A DNA stretch of 64,000 bases from Fidelibacterota bacterium (GCA_020354025.1 CP070638.1:749906-813905), one strand, 5' to 3'; shown: positions 38,374 to 47,855, counted from the stretch's first letter. Program-made: numbers and translations. The notes: generated by a model not told the origin, from the sequence alone.

Positions 38374-39282
38374 ATGGACACAAGAAGAATAGGTTTGATG
38401 GTATCACTACTAGTGCTCTGCGCGGGTTGTGGTGAAAAGACCGAGACTGCCAAAAAAACCAGCGTGGTGGCCCCCGGCGCCAAGGTACAGAAACTTGCCG
38501 GCGATTTCGCCTTCACTGAAGGGCCTGTGGCTTGTGCTATGGGGAATGTCTATTTTACGGATATCCCCAACAACCGGATTCATTTCTGGTCCCTGGCCGG
38601 CAAGTTGTCCACCTTTCGCGAAAACTCGGGCGGGGCAAACGGGTTGGCATTTGATAAGAATGGCAATCTCCTGACTTGTGAAGGGAATAACCGCCGGCTG
38701 GTTTCCATCAGTCCGCAGGGTGAAGTAACGGTCCTGGCTGATAAGTATGACAACAAGAAGCTAAACAGTCCCAACGACCTCTGGTGTGATCCGCAAGGTG
38801 GCATCTACTTTACCGATCCCCGATACGGCAACAGGGACGACATGGAGCAGGACGGCGAACACGTCTACTACCTCTCCCCCGATCGTAAAAAGTTGATTCG
38901 GGTGATTGATGACCTGGTCCAGCCCAATGGAATTATCGGCACCTCTGACGGCAAACGGCTGTATGTGGCCGATCGGGCCGCAGATACAAACTACGTGTAT
39001 ACCATCAACGACGACGGCACTCTGTCTGACAGGCGATTTTTCTCGGTAGAAGGTTCCGATGGACTGGCCCTGGACACTGAAGGGAACGTCTATATCACCT
39101 CGCCGCGGGATGAGCCATCCTTTGTCGTTTCGGTATACGATTCCAGTGGCAATCGGCTGGAGGAAATCGAGATCCCCGAAAAGCCCGCAAACGTGTGCTT
39201 TGGCGGCGAAGATAGAAAAACCCTGTTCATTACGGCCCGGACGTCACTCTACTCGTTACAGATGCGGGTTGAGGGCTTATAG
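38374..39282 (+). CDS. SMP-30/gluconolactonase-family lipoprotein, polysaccharide cluster
   Basis: A 302-residue exported beta-propeller lactonase. Lipobox LVLCAGC (Cys19), then FAFTEGPVACAMGNVYFTD (Glu ligand), KKLNSPNDLWCDPQGGIYFTDP (Asn and Asp ligands) and QPNGIIGTSDGKRLYV. AGGAGGT precedes the ATG. It would open sugar lactones to acids such as fuconate or galactonate. Its next neighbour is an exported enolase-superfamily enzyme that could dehydrate the acid, so the two may form consecutive steps outside the cytoplasm. It resembles the protein at 16237-17304 but is shorter. Confidence 0.88.
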   Translation: MDTRRIGLMVSLLVLCAGCGEKTETAKKTSVVAPGAKVQKLAGDFAFTEGPVACAMGNVYFTDIPNNRIHFWSLAGKLSTFRENSGGANGLAFDKNGNLLTCEGNNRRLVSISPQGEVTVLADKYDNKKLNSPNDLWCDPQGGIYFTDPRYGNRDDMEQDGEHVYYLSPDRKKLIRVIDDLVQPNGIIGTSDGKRLYVADRAADTNYVYTINDDGTLSDRRFFSVEGSDGLALDTEGNVYITSPRDEPSFVVSVYDSSGNRLEEIEIPEKPANVCFGGEDRKTLFITARTSLYSLQMRVEGL

Positions 39283-39369
39283 GGATGAAGACCATGCCTA
39301 GGAAAAATACGCGAGATATTGGCGATTCAGTATAAAAGAGGAAATCTGTTTGTAACAAAGAGGAGCACC

Positions 39370-40626
39370 ATGATATCGAGTCGTCGTGATTTTATCAAGT
39401 CAACCCTCGGCGCCGGCATCCTGGCCGCGACGCCGGGCTGCTTCCGAAGAGAGAACCGTCCGAAGACAACCATCGCTCAGCTCGACCAGGCCGCCGCCGC
39501 GCCGGTACTGAAAACCGAGTACTTGCCCTCACCGGTGGAAATCGCCTCAGTCGAACTGTTGCGCAACGGCCAGAACCTCTTCGTCCGCGCTACATCCACC
39601 GAAGGGGCTGTGGGAATCGCCATGACAAATAACGCCCGCATGAGCTTCCTCTACCCGATCCTGGTGCAGCGCGTTGCCCCCTATTTCATCGGGAAGGACG
39701 CCCGTGATCTGGACGCGCTGATCGATGGTATTTATGTCCATGAGAGTAATTACAAGCTCCAGGGACTGGCTTTCTGGATCCCGGTCGCCTCGGTGGAGTT
39801 TGCTCTGCTGGACCTGCTGGGTAACATGGCCGGCAGGCCGGTGGGCGAGCTGCTGGGCGGAATAGTCCGGCGGGACGTAGCCGTTTACCGCGCCAACAAC
39901 CACCGCGGCAAGACGGCGGAGGAATCGGTGGAGCTCATCGCCAAATCGGTCGCGGAAACCGGGGCCCGGGCGGTGAAATTCAAGATCGGCGGGCGCATGA
40001 GCAAGAACGCCGACTTCCCGCCGGGCCGTACCGAAGCCCTGATACCGCTGGTCCGTAAGGTACTAGGTGATGAGATAACCCTGTACGCCGACTCCAACGG
40101 CTCCTATGACGCTCCCAAAGCCATCGAGATCGGCCGTCTGCTGGAAGCCGCTGATGTAGCTTTTTATGAAGAGCCGTGCCCCTTTGATTACCTGGAGGAG
40201 ACCAAGCAGGTGGCCGAGGCCCTCACCATACCGATCGCCGGGGGTGAGCAGGAAAGCAGCCTGCGTCGTTTCCGGTGGATGATCCACAACGACTGTGTCC
40301 AGATCGTTCAGCCCGACCTGCATTACTTCGGCGGCTTTATCCGCTGCATTCGTGTCGCTCGGATGGCAGCCGAGGCGGGTATACCCTGTACACCGCACAT
40401 GTCGGGCTCAGGGCTGGGTTACCTGTACATGCTGCACTTCGCTTCCTGCGTGCCGAACATCGGTCCCTACCAGGAATACAAGGGCAAGAGCAAGGATATC
40501 CCCGTCACATGTGATACCTCCTCGCTGGAAAGCAGGGACGGTGTGGTACGGATCCCCTCCGGGCCCGGGCTCGGAGTTGATTTTGACCCGGATTTTGTCA
40601 GGAAAGCGGAAGTCGTAACCGGTTAA
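39370..40626 (+). CDS. Exported enolase-superfamily enzyme (mandelate racemase / sugar-acid dehydratase type)
   Basis: Predicted to dehydrate or epimerise a sugar acid. The 418-residue protein begins with a Tat leader and lipobox (SRRDFIK ... TPGC, Cys24). The barrel keeps the active-site set: Lys203 and Lys205 (VKFKIG), Asp241 (YADSNG), Glu267/268 (FYEEPCPF), Glu293 (GGEQES) and His343 (TPHMSG). So it should be active. The start at 39370 is chosen from AGGAG at 39361-39365; an upstream in-frame start at 39319 has no such site. Members are usually cytoplasmic; export here is unusual and matches the neighbouring lactonase. Substrate is unknown, an aldonate is the best guess. Confidence 0.88.
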   Translation: MISSRRDFIKSTLGAGILAATPGCFRRENRPKTTIAQLDQAAAAPVLKTEYLPSPVEIASVELLRNGQNLFVRATSTEGAVGIAMTNNARMSFLYPILVQRVAPYFIGKDARDLDALIDGIYVHESNYKLQGLAFWIPVASVEFALLDLLGNMAGRPVGELLGGIVRRDVAVYRANNHRGKTAEESVELIAKSVAETGARAVKFKIGGRMSKNADFPPGRTEALIPLVRKVLGDEITLYADSNGSYDAPKAIEIGRLLEAADVAFYEEPCPFDYLEETKQVAEALTIPIAGGEQESSLRRFRWMIHNDCVQIVQPDLHYFGGFIRCIRVARMAAEAGIPCTPHMSGSGLGYLYMLHFASCVPNIGPYQEYKGKSKDIPVTCDTSSLESRDGVVRIPSGPGLGVDFDPDFVRKAEVVTG

Positions 40627-40647
40627 TCATATTATAGGACAACAGTA

Positions 40648-42555
40648 ATGAAATATAGTCTTACTATAATATTAATCGCTGCCTGTTGTTGGTCCTGGTC
40701 GTGTTCCAGATCAGCTCAGAGCCTACCTCCTGCCCCCAGGGATGTTTTATCCACACTGAAAAAGGACCATCCGCGCCTGATCCTGGATGAGCCTGGTCTG
40801 GCGAAGCTGAAAGAAAACCTCAAAGAAGACAAACTGCTTCAGAAATGCCGTGATGATGTGCTGAAGGAGGCGGATGGCTACCTGGATCGGCCCGCGCTGA
40901 CATACCGGAAAATTGGCCCTCGCCTGCTGCGAGTCAGCCGGGCATGCGTATCGCGGATGTACGCGCTGGGCCTCGCCTGGCGGCTGACAGGGAGGAAAGC
41001 GTATGCCGAAAAGGCCGTCGAAAACCTGCTGGCAGTCTGCCGCTTCCAGGATTGGAATCCATCCCATTTCCTCGACGTCGCTGAGATGAGCCACGCCGTC
41101 GCAATCGGCTACGACTGGTTTTATGACTATCTCGACGCAGACACACGCAATACAGTCCGCTCGGCCCTCATCGAGAAAGGCCTTAAGGCCGGTATCACTG
41201 CATATCAACAGGTTGCACTGGGTGACGCCTACGAATCAGAATACCCTATTGAGGTACCCTACTGGTGGGCTACCGTGGAACATAACTGGAACCAGGTCTG
41301 CAACGGCGGCCTGATCATCGGTGCCCTGGCTGTGGCCGAAACTGATCCGATCTACGCTGAACGGATCATCCTCACTGCGGTGAAATATCTTCCCATAGCG
41401 ATCTCTAAATACGGCCCGGACGGCGCCTGGCCCGAAGGCCCCAGTTACTGGAATTACGCCACCCGTTACACCGTCTATTGCCTGGCCGCTCTGGAAAGCG
41501 CACTGGGAACGGACTTCGGCCTTTCCCGGATCGATGGATTTTCGCAAGCCGCCCTTTTTCCGATTTTCATGGCTGGTCCCACCGGGCTGTATTTCAATTT
41601 CGCGGACGCGGGTGAACGCTCACGGATAGGAAACCTTCCTCCCCTGTTCTGGCTGGCGAAACGGTTCGATCTACCCATAGCAGCTCAGGCCGAACGCGGG
41701 ATGATCGCCGACAGTCCCGCCGATCCCCTGGACCTGATCTGGTACATCCCACGCGGCGATCGCGAACCGGGGCCCCCTTTGCTGGACAAGCTATTCCGCG
41801 GGCCAGTAGAGGTTGCCGTGTTTCGCAGTGATTGGGGCGATACCAATGCTATCTTTATCGGCGTCAAGGCGGGCTATAATCAAGTAAACCACGCCCACCT
41901 TGACGTGGGCAGCTTCGTTATGGACGCGCTTGGGACCCGCTGGATAAAAGACCTTGGCAGCGACGACTATAACCTGCCGGGCTATTGGGAAGAGGATACG
42001 CAGGAAGGCCAGCGATGGGCCTATTTCCGCTTGAATTCGTTCAGCCATAATATTCCAGTTTTAGATAATGAAAACCAGAATGTCCTGGCTGAAACGAAGA
42101 TCGTCAGGTTTGAGAGTAATGATTCATCTGGTTTCGCATTAGTAGACCTGACCAGCGCATACGAACGGTCTGCCGAAGAGGTCAGGCGGGGAATCGCACT
42201 AGTCCAGAATCGCAGTGCCGTTCTGGTGCAGGATGAGTTCCGGCTGAAAACAGTCAGTGATATTGCCTGGGGCCTGACCACCGACGCTGAAATATCGCTT
42301 CAACAAGACCGGGTGATCCTTACGAAGGATGGCCGGCAGCTGATCGTGAAAATCCTTTCGCCCGCGAGTGCTTCCTTTGTCGTAGAATCCGCCGAGCAGA
42401 AACCGCCGGAAAAGCCAAACCTGGGGGTGAAACGCCTCATAATGCGGCTGGATGATCAGCGGGTTGATCTGCGGATCGCCGTACTGCTCTCACCTGTCCG
42501 GGAGGATAGCGGAACGCTGCATCAGCCTGAACTCTCCCCACTGGCAAATTGGTAG
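40648..42555 (+). CDS. Heparinase II/III-like polysaccharide lyase, lipoprotein
   Basis: A 635-residue protein with a lipobox WSWSC, an N-terminal alpha/alpha-toroid (about 40-390, with YALGLAWRLTGRKAYAEKA, SHAVAIGYDWFYD and EHNWNQVCNGG) and a C-terminal beta-sandwich with the heparinase II/III motif NHAHLDVGSFVMDALG followed by RWIKDLGSDDY. These fit lyases that cleave uronic-acid-containing glycans (heparin, alginate, oligoalginate types). Tyr and His residues in EHNWNQ and SHNIPV could be catalytic. It starts 21 bases after the enolase-type gene, so they are one transcript. Which uronate chain it cuts is not known. Confidence 0.87.
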   Translation: MKYSLTIILIAACCWSWSCSRSAQSLPPAPRDVLSTLKKDHPRLILDEPGLAKLKENLKEDKLLQKCRDDVLKEADGYLDRPALTYRKIGPRLLRVSRACVSRMYALGLAWRLTGRKAYAEKAVENLLAVCRFQDWNPSHFLDVAEMSHAVAIGYDWFYDYLDADTRNTVRSALIEKGLKAGITAYQQVALGDAYESEYPIEVPYWWATVEHNWNQVCNGGLIIGALAVAETDPIYAERIILTAVKYLPIAISKYGPDGAWPEGPSYWNYATRYTVYCLAALESALGTDFGLSRIDGFSQAALFPIFMAGPTGLYFNFADAGERSRIGNLPPLFWLAKRFDLPIAAQAERGMIADSPADPLDLIWYIPRGDREPGPPLLDKLFRGPVEVAVFRSDWGDTNAIFIGVKAGYNQVNHAHLDVGSFVMDALGTRWIKDLGSDDYNLPGYWEEDTQEGQRWAYFRLNSFSHNIPVLDNENQNVLAETKIVRFESNDSSGFALVDLTSAYERSAEEVRRGIALVQNRSAVLVQDEFRLKTVSDIAWGLTTDAEISLQQDRVILTKDGRQLIVKILSPASASFVVESAEQKPPEKPNLGVKRLIMRLDDQRVDLRIAVLLSPVREDSGTLHQPELSPLANW

Positions 42556-42729
42556 AGGGTTGCAGATGAAGTGGTCAATTGGCAGACCATACAGATCCTG
42601 TAACTGATATTACTGAGGAGCGAGTTCATTACCCGATGATGGTTGAGAACCTTCAGATTACGGAGGTGGTCTTATTGATCTGGTAGTTCAGCATATTTGT
42701 ATGATGCAGTAAAAAGAAGGAGAAGGCCT

Positions 42730-44241
42730 ATGTTCCGGAGAGCCCGAAGCATTTCAAAAACAATCCAGGTGGCAGGCATAATCAGTATTGTCATGGCGGC
42801 GGCAGTATCTATAACGGTGCTGGCCGGATGCGGCAAAAAGGACGATGCCAAACACAGCAAAATCGCCTACGAACCGACCTGGGAATCGCTGAGACAGTAT
42901 CCAGTACCGGAGTGGTTCCAGGACGCCAAGTTCGGAATATATTTCCACTGGGGGATCTATTCGGTGCCGGCCTTCGGCAATGAATGGTATCCACGAAACA
43001 TGCATGATAAGGGGAGCGAGGAATATGAGTATCATGTCAAGAATTACGGTGATCCTTCGGAGTTCGGCTATCATGATTTCATACCGATGTTCAGAGCGGA
43101 GAAATTTGATGCGGACGAATGGGCCGAACTGTTCCAGAAGGCCGGAGCCAAGTTTGCCGGCCCGGTTGCGGAACACCACGACGGCTTCGCCATGTGGGAC
43201 AGCGACCTCACCAGATGGGACGCTACCGATATGGGCCCCGAAAGAGACATTGTCGGGGAGATAGCCAGGGCTATCAGGAAGCGGGATATGAAGCTGGTAA
43301 CCTCATTCCACCATGCATTCAATTGGAAATACTATGAGCTCTCTTACGAAGGGGATTATGATACGAAAAATGCGGAATACGCCGGATTGTATGGCCAATC
43401 CCACCCCCCGGGGGCACCTGAATCCGAAGAGTTCCTCAAGGACTGGGAAGCAAAGGTGAGGGAAGTCATGGACAAATACCAGCCGGACTACCTGTGGTTC
43501 GACTTTGGCTGGAAGGAACCTGCATTTGAAGAATATAAAAAGTCTCTTCTCGCCTATTATTACAACGAGGCCGAGCAGTGGGGCAAGGGAGTCGTAGTAA
43601 CCTATAAGGGCCAACATCTTCCGAAAGGAGTCGGTGTACTTGACCTGGAACGCGGCAGACTGGACACATTAAGCAGGGACAAATGGATAACCGATACTTC
43701 GGTGGACCGGAATTCATGGTGCTACATCAAGGACCCGAATTACAAGTCGGTGAACACGCTCATTGATAACCTGGTAGACCGGGTCAGCAAGAACGGCAAC
43801 CTGTTGCTGAATATTGGCCCCAGACCCGACGGGACAATTCCGGAAGAACAGAAGGAACTCCTTTTGGGCATCGGCAGATGGCTGGACGTCAACGGCGAAG
43901 CTATCTATGGGACCAGACCCTGGTCAGTTTACGGGGAAGGGCCAACAAAAATGATGGGGGGTGATTTCGGTGAACGGGAAGATGTTATATATACTGCAAA
44001 AGATATCAGGTTCACTGCAAAAGGCGATGCCCTCTATGTAATTTGTCTTGATTGGCCTGGAGAGCAGGTAACCATTGAATCTTTGAATACGATAGAGAAA
44101 TCCAAGATCATGTCGATAAAGATGCTTGGTGTTGATAGAGAACTGGAGTGGCTATTGACTGAAGAGGGCCTCACAATTACCGCTCCTGGTGAGAAGCCAT
44201 GTGAAAACGCCTATGCTTTCAAGATTACGATCAAGGACTGA
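42730..44241 (+). CDS. GH29 alpha-L-fucosidase, lipoprotein
   Basis: Removes alpha-linked L-fucose. The 503-residue protein has a lipobox VLAGC (Cys34), KFGIYFHWGIYSVPAF, AEHHDGFAMWDSDLTRW and the nucleophile Asp258 in YLWFDFGW, followed by a C-terminal beta-sandwich (about 390-503). These are the GH29 hallmarks. AAGGAGAAGG precedes the ATG at 42730, which is preferred over an upstream in-frame start at 42697. Last of the plus-strand glycan genes. With four sulfatases and a lyase it suggests a sulfated, fucose-containing polymer such as fucoidan or a similar algal glycan. Confidence 0.93.
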   Translation: MFRRARSISKTIQVAGIISIVMAAAVSITVLAGCGKKDDAKHSKIAYEPTWESLRQYPVPEWFQDAKFGIYFHWGIYSVPAFGNEWYPRNMHDKGSEEYEYHVKNYGDPSEFGYHDFIPMFRAEKFDADEWAELFQKAGAKFAGPVAEHHDGFAMWDSDLTRWDATDMGPERDIVGEIARAIRKRDMKLVTSFHHAFNWKYYELSYEGDYDTKNAEYAGLYGQSHPPGAPESEEFLKDWEAKVREVMDKYQPDYLWFDFGWKEPAFEEYKKSLLAYYYNEAEQWGKGVVVTYKGQHLPKGVGVLDLERGRLDTLSRDKWITDTSVDRNSWCYIKDPNYKSVNTLIDNLVDRVSKNGNLLLNIGPRPDGTIPEEQKELLLGIGRWLDVNGEAIYGTRPWSVYGEGPTKMMGGDFGEREDVIYTAKDIRFTAKGDALYVICLDWPGEQVTIESLNTIEKSKIMSIKMLGVDRELEWLLTEEGLTITAPGEKPCENAYAFKITIKD

Positions 44242-44263
44242 GGGGATTGCGATGGATGTCCCC
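44242..44263 (+). terminator. Weak hairpin after the fucosidase gene
   Basis: GGGGA and TCCCC arms with a 12-base loop right after the stop codon, followed by ATTTCCTTT. Short stem and poor T-run, so only a possible terminator for the plus-strand block, before the convergent TonB-domain gene. Confidence 0.25.
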
Positions 44264-44301
44264 ATTTCCTTTCAAGTCGGATTCCGTCAGGAAGCCTCCG
44301 G

Positions 44302-45132
44302 CTAATGTTCCTCCAGTAGCTGGGTCAGGTCATTCAGCAGCTGCTGCCGTGTCTGTGCCAGCGGTGAGCTATCGGTTAAAGCCGCTTGCAGAAAAGCGAC
44401 CTCGTTAGTGACACAATCAACCAGTTGGCGTTCGGCCGCAGCAGCGTTCTTGCTATCCGGGAAGCGCTCGATATAGTCCTGGAATAGCACAAACGCCATC
44501 GGCCAGATATCCTGATATTCTATCCACGAATCGCGAAGAGGGGGAGTAACAATTTCCATAATTGTCTCATTTGGTAAGATAGAACGACTTTCGACCATTC
44601 TATTCCCCAGGTTTACATAGTGATCGAATAGGCTATTTTGTGCCATACGACGTTTCATGGATTTTTCATCGGAAGCATAGGCCTGATACTGCAATGCCTT
44701 GCCTTGCCATTCTGCTAAGTTCAAGGCAGATATTGGTAAAGAGGATAGTTTAAAAACAACGGGCCAGATCATCCATTGCTCCTGTGCTTCACCGGAGACC
44801 TGCCCCGGATCGAAACGGACCGTTCGAGCTATTGCCAGGGCGGCTTCATCCAGGACGTCATAGCCGGAGGATTTATATATCCCCATCATACCAACATAGC
44901 CGTTTGTCCCAATATGTATTAGCAGCGTAGATGTGCCTTCCAGTTGCTTTTCAAAGGCTTCAGGAGGATAAAAGGAAATAACACTGGCCGATATAAGTTG
45001 CGGAGGAACATCTCCGGGAGTAGTCCTGCGCGGTAGATGACAAGCCGTCAGGAAAAGGACCGATACACCGGCAAGGATGGTGGGGCCGGAGATCAGACGT
45101 GATATATGTCGTACTGTACCCTGCTGTTTCAT
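44302..45132 (-). CDS. Lipoprotein with a TonB C-terminal domain
   Basis: A 276-residue protein with a lipobox FLTAC and, from about residue 45 to 130, a TonB_C-like domain: YPPEAFEKQLEGTSTLLIHIG, IYKSSGYDVLDEAALAIA. The rest (about 130-276) is of unknown type, mostly helical. TonB proper is anchored by an N-terminal helix and links to ExbBD; here the domain is on a lipoprotein and no exbB/exbD is in the window. It may bind outer-membrane partners without energising them, or form a scaffold. Convergent with the fucosidase gene. Confidence 0.75.
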   Translation of the reverse strand: MKQQGTVRHISRLISGPTILAGVSVLFLTACHLPRRTTPGDVPPQLISASVISFYPPEAFEKQLEGTSTLLIHIGTNGYVGMMGIYKSSGYDVLDEAALAIARTVRFDPGQVSGEAQEQWMIWPVVFKLSSLPISALNLAEWQGKALQYQAYASDEKSMKRRMAQNSLFDHYVNLGNRMVESRSILPNETIMEIVTPPLRDSWIEYQDIWPMAFVLFQDYIERFPDSKNAAAAERQLVDCVTNEVAFLQAALTDSSPLAQTRQQLLNDLTQLLEEH

Positions 45133-45655
45133 AACTCTTCTATTCTTGGTTAACGGACTACCTCACCTGAATCATATAATAATATCGGAGGATAAAGTTC
45201 CTGGGATCACCTGAGATGAATACCGTTGGGAGCGGGGAAATCCTTCGACCAATATCCTGATAACCTTGCTTCTTCAAGTATTATGCGGTGAGGTATCCGC
45301 CTCCAACCGGCTCAAGGGATTTCACATCGCAAGATTTTCCATAGACTACGCCGACTCCGAGACTGGATTCCGCAATATGTGTTCAAATCCTGCTACAAGT
45401 GGCATGGGATGAATCCCTCGAATAACGCCTTAATAATCCGACCAATCTTCCAGGACTGTTAGGGAGAGACCACTGGTTGATATCCCGGACAACTGCTTAT
45501 GACTTCTTCTCTGCCACTTCAAGACACCTCTACTCAGTGTTCAATGAAGCAAAAGTGCCTCTTAAGATCTAGTCCCTTGAAGTTCACATTGCTCTGATTC
45601 CGAACAATTCCGCTCTGGTATAATGATATCCTGCACCTTCATGAAAATGTTTTTT
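45133..45655. other. 520-base intergenic region, nothing recognised
   Basis: Between the TonB-domain lipoprotein gene and the histidine kinase gene, both on the minus strand. All frames are broken by stops, and I see no repeat, RNA gene or clear terminator. It may carry the promoter of the downstream lipoprotein gene. Confidence 0.5.
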
Positions 45656-46651
45656 CTATGCTTGACCGGTATCCTGCTGCAATAAATCAAGCCGTTGTTC
45701 GAAGGTAAGGTTATCCAGTGTAATATCATCCTCGCCAAGATCCTGCTTTTTGTACTGATCCAACTGCTCCTGGGAGGGTATTGGCAGGTACAATGAGACA
45801 GTAGTTCCCTGATCCTTTTCGCTTTCAACTATGATCTGGCCGTTATGGATTTTGGCTATGCCGTATGCAAACGAAAGACCTAGACCTAATCGCTCGGGTC
45901 GCATCTTTGTTGTGAAGAAGGGCTCAAAGATCCGGCGTTTTGTCTCCCCATCCAAGCCGCACCCAGTATCCGAGACACGTATCACGAGATTCTTCTCATT
46001 TTCATCAACTACTTCAACCCCTCCCTCATCCGATCCACTTATACTTGATACGCTTACGACTATCTTGCCACCATCTGGCATTGCATCAGCCGCGTTAGTT
46101 AACAAGTTCACCAATACTTGTCGGAGAAGGATTCGATCTCCAAGGACTATATTCTTGTTGCTGTTAAAATTGGCCCTGATCTTGATTGATTCATGAAATC
46201 GGTGTTTTAGATCGCTCAATGTTGAATCTAGTAGTTCAGTAACGGATAATTGCCGTAAGGACAACTTTTGTGGATGCGCCAATTGCTGGAGTTGATCTGT
46301 TACTTTAAGCCCACGTGTAATCTCTTCGGCGGTTAACCTAGACAGTTCGTTCATGCTCTTCTTCGTTCCTTGATCTTTTCCCATCATTTCCATCAAACTC
46401 CTAATAGCAAACAGGGTGCTGTTAAGATAGTAGGCCATACCACCAGTAAGGGCCCCAATTATTACCATCCGGTTTGCCCGCTGCAATTGGGATTCGACCT
46501 CCTGCTTCTCTTTGAGGATGTCTAGCTCACGCTCTTTTCCAGCAATCTCTTTCCTATTATGATAAATGACAAAAAGAGCAAGCGTCAGGGCAGTGGCAAT
46601 TAATACAACAGTGCCTACTAATACCCATATATAGTCTATCTGCGCAGACAT
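45656..46651 (-). CDS. Histidine kinase-like protein lacking the phospho-acceptor histidine
   Basis: A 331-residue protein with one N-terminal membrane helix (about 8-30), a coiled segment, a degenerate HisKA region and a complete ATPase domain (about 180-305) with N-box NLLTNAADAMPDGG, G1 DTGCGLDGE and G2 GLGLSFAYG. In the NtrB-type H-box the usual AHEFNN reads AYYLNS, so Tyr74 replaces the histidine. The base sequence TAC TAT confirms this. It cannot autophosphorylate at the usual site; it might act on a partner kinase, sense ATP, or be a regulatory pseudokinase. It overlaps the seven-helix protein gene by 16 bases. No response regulator is adjacent. Confidence 0.85.
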   Translation of the reverse strand: MSAQIDYIWVLVGTVVLIATALTLALFVIYHNRKEIAGKERELDILKEKQEVESQLQRANRMVIIGALTGGMAYYLNSTLFAIRSLMEMMGKDQGTKKSMNELSRLTAEEITRGLKVTDQLQQLAHPQKLSLRQLSVTELLDSTLSDLKHRFHESIKIRANFNSNKNIVLGDRILLRQVLVNLLTNAADAMPDGGKIVVSVSSISGSDEGGVEVVDENEKNLVIRVSDTGCGLDGETKRRIFEPFFTTKMRPERLGLGLSFAYGIAKIHNGQIIVESEKDQGTTVSLYLPIPSQEQLDQYKKQDLGEDDITLDNLTFEQRLDLLQQDTGQA

Positions 46652-47256
46652 AGATAGCCAATAAAGTAGAGTATATATCCTGGAATAATTAGAATATTAT
46701 GTATCTGCCATAGAGCATGCGTGATATCAATTGGAATGGCAGAATATACAAGCACATTACCCGTATTAATGATGAATACACCAAATGAAACCCAAAAACG
46801 TTCGTCCCGATAGACGGGATAATCAATATGGTGCCGCAAAGTGGTATACAGAGTGTAGAGGGATATAAATGCTATAAAAATCCCATGTATTGAAAGGGAG
46901 TACTTGTTTGCAGTCTGGAGATTCTCGTAGCCCAACAACAATAAAAAAATATATATGAGAAAAAAGACCGGGATAGATATTCGCATATAACGAGCCGCTC
47001 TGCGCTGCTGCCAATATGAGAAGAGTAATGCAATCAACAAGTAGGAAACGAGGGTATAAATATGCAATAACACCATGTTATTGCCCCGTAAAAAAGCGAG
47101 CAAAACACAGGCTATGCTGCTTATTGCCCCATAGAGAAGTAATCCTGTGAGTATTCTCAGAGAGGGGGGCGATCTATTCCATAAACAGATGCCCGCGCCA
47201 AGAGGCAGCAAGCCCGAGAAGAAACCCACATAAATTAGAGCGGGCAGATGTCCCAT
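46636..47256 (-). CDS. Seven-helix membrane protein, putative sensor partner
   Basis: A 206-residue protein with seven hydrophobic helices and short loops, N-terminus outside by charge rule. No family is recognised; the layout resembles the membrane part of 7TM-type receptors found ahead of histidine kinases. It lies between a small lipoprotein gene (five bases upstream) and the kinase-like gene (16-base overlap), so the three are surely one transcript. It is likely to pass a signal from the lipoprotein to the kinase-like protein, but that is inference. Confidence 0.7.
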   Translation of the reverse strand: MGHLPALIYVGFFSGLLPLGAGICLWNRSPPSLRILTGLLLYGAISSIACVLLAFLRGNNMVLLHIYTLVSYLLIALLFSYWQQRRAARYMRISIPVFFLIYIFLLLLGYENLQTANKYSLSIHGIFIAFISLYTLYTTLRHHIDYPVYRDERFWVSFGVFIINTGNVLVYSAIPIDITHALWQIHNILIIPGYILYFIGYLCLRR

Positions 47257-47261
47257 TCAGG

Positions 47262-47732
47262 TTATGGGCAATACGGTGGACAGGGGGGCAACATCTCTAA
47301 TGGCCCAATAAAATTGGGATCGGACAGACTTTTAGACAGTCCTCCACCGCTTAAATCATCCCCCTTGGCATTCACTCCATATAAAACCGGGCTGAACTGA
47401 CCATCCTTATTGAGACCCCCATAGATACGAATCCCTACAGTTCCTTCCTGGGCAAGAAGCATCTCGAGACTCTTTTTGCTACAAAACCAGGCATAGACAT
47501 CATAGGGATTATTATTTTGGAAGGCGGAGGTCATCTGTTCAGCAAGTTGCGGCGCAACTCTGTGGTCTTCTTGGCCGGTGAACATCACATCTCCAGCTGT
47601 CTCAAGACTTGTCTGAATGGCACTAAGTTCCTGAGTCTCAGGCCCTCCAGGACTTGCTTTCTGACAACCAGAGATGCCAACGATCACTAAAGCACTCGCA
47701 AAAACAAGCAGTGTATTGGAGATTCGATTCAT
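47262..47732 (-). CDS. Small lipoprotein, unknown family
   Basis: A 156-residue protein with a lipobox GISGC, the segments YAWFCSKKSLEMLL and GTVGIRIYGGLNKDGQ, and a C-terminal tail of PPCPPYCP with two close cysteines. The GIRIY(G/F)G motif and a Cys-Pro-rich end recur, as I recall, in unclassified secreted proteins of Bacteroidota and relatives. AGGAGG lies ahead of its ATG. It is first of a three-gene transcript with the membrane protein and the kinase-like protein, and may be its extracytoplasmic sensor. Confidence 0.65.
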   Translation of the reverse strand: MNRISNTLLVFASALVIVGISGCQKASPGGPETQELSAIQTSLETAGDVMFTGQEDHRVAPQLAEQMTSAFQNNNPYDVYAWFCSKKSLEMLLAQEGTVGIRIYGGLNKDGQFSPVLYGVNAKGDDLSGGGLSKSLSDPNFIGPLEMLPPCPPYCP

Positions 47733-47855
47733 GGCATTCCTCCTGATTTAAGAAGTTACCTGGTTTTCAGATTGAATCTCTATAAAAAAGAAATGAAACC
47801 CCGATATATTATGGACGATAGGGTTGTATTATAATGCGAGTCACATACCTGCTAA

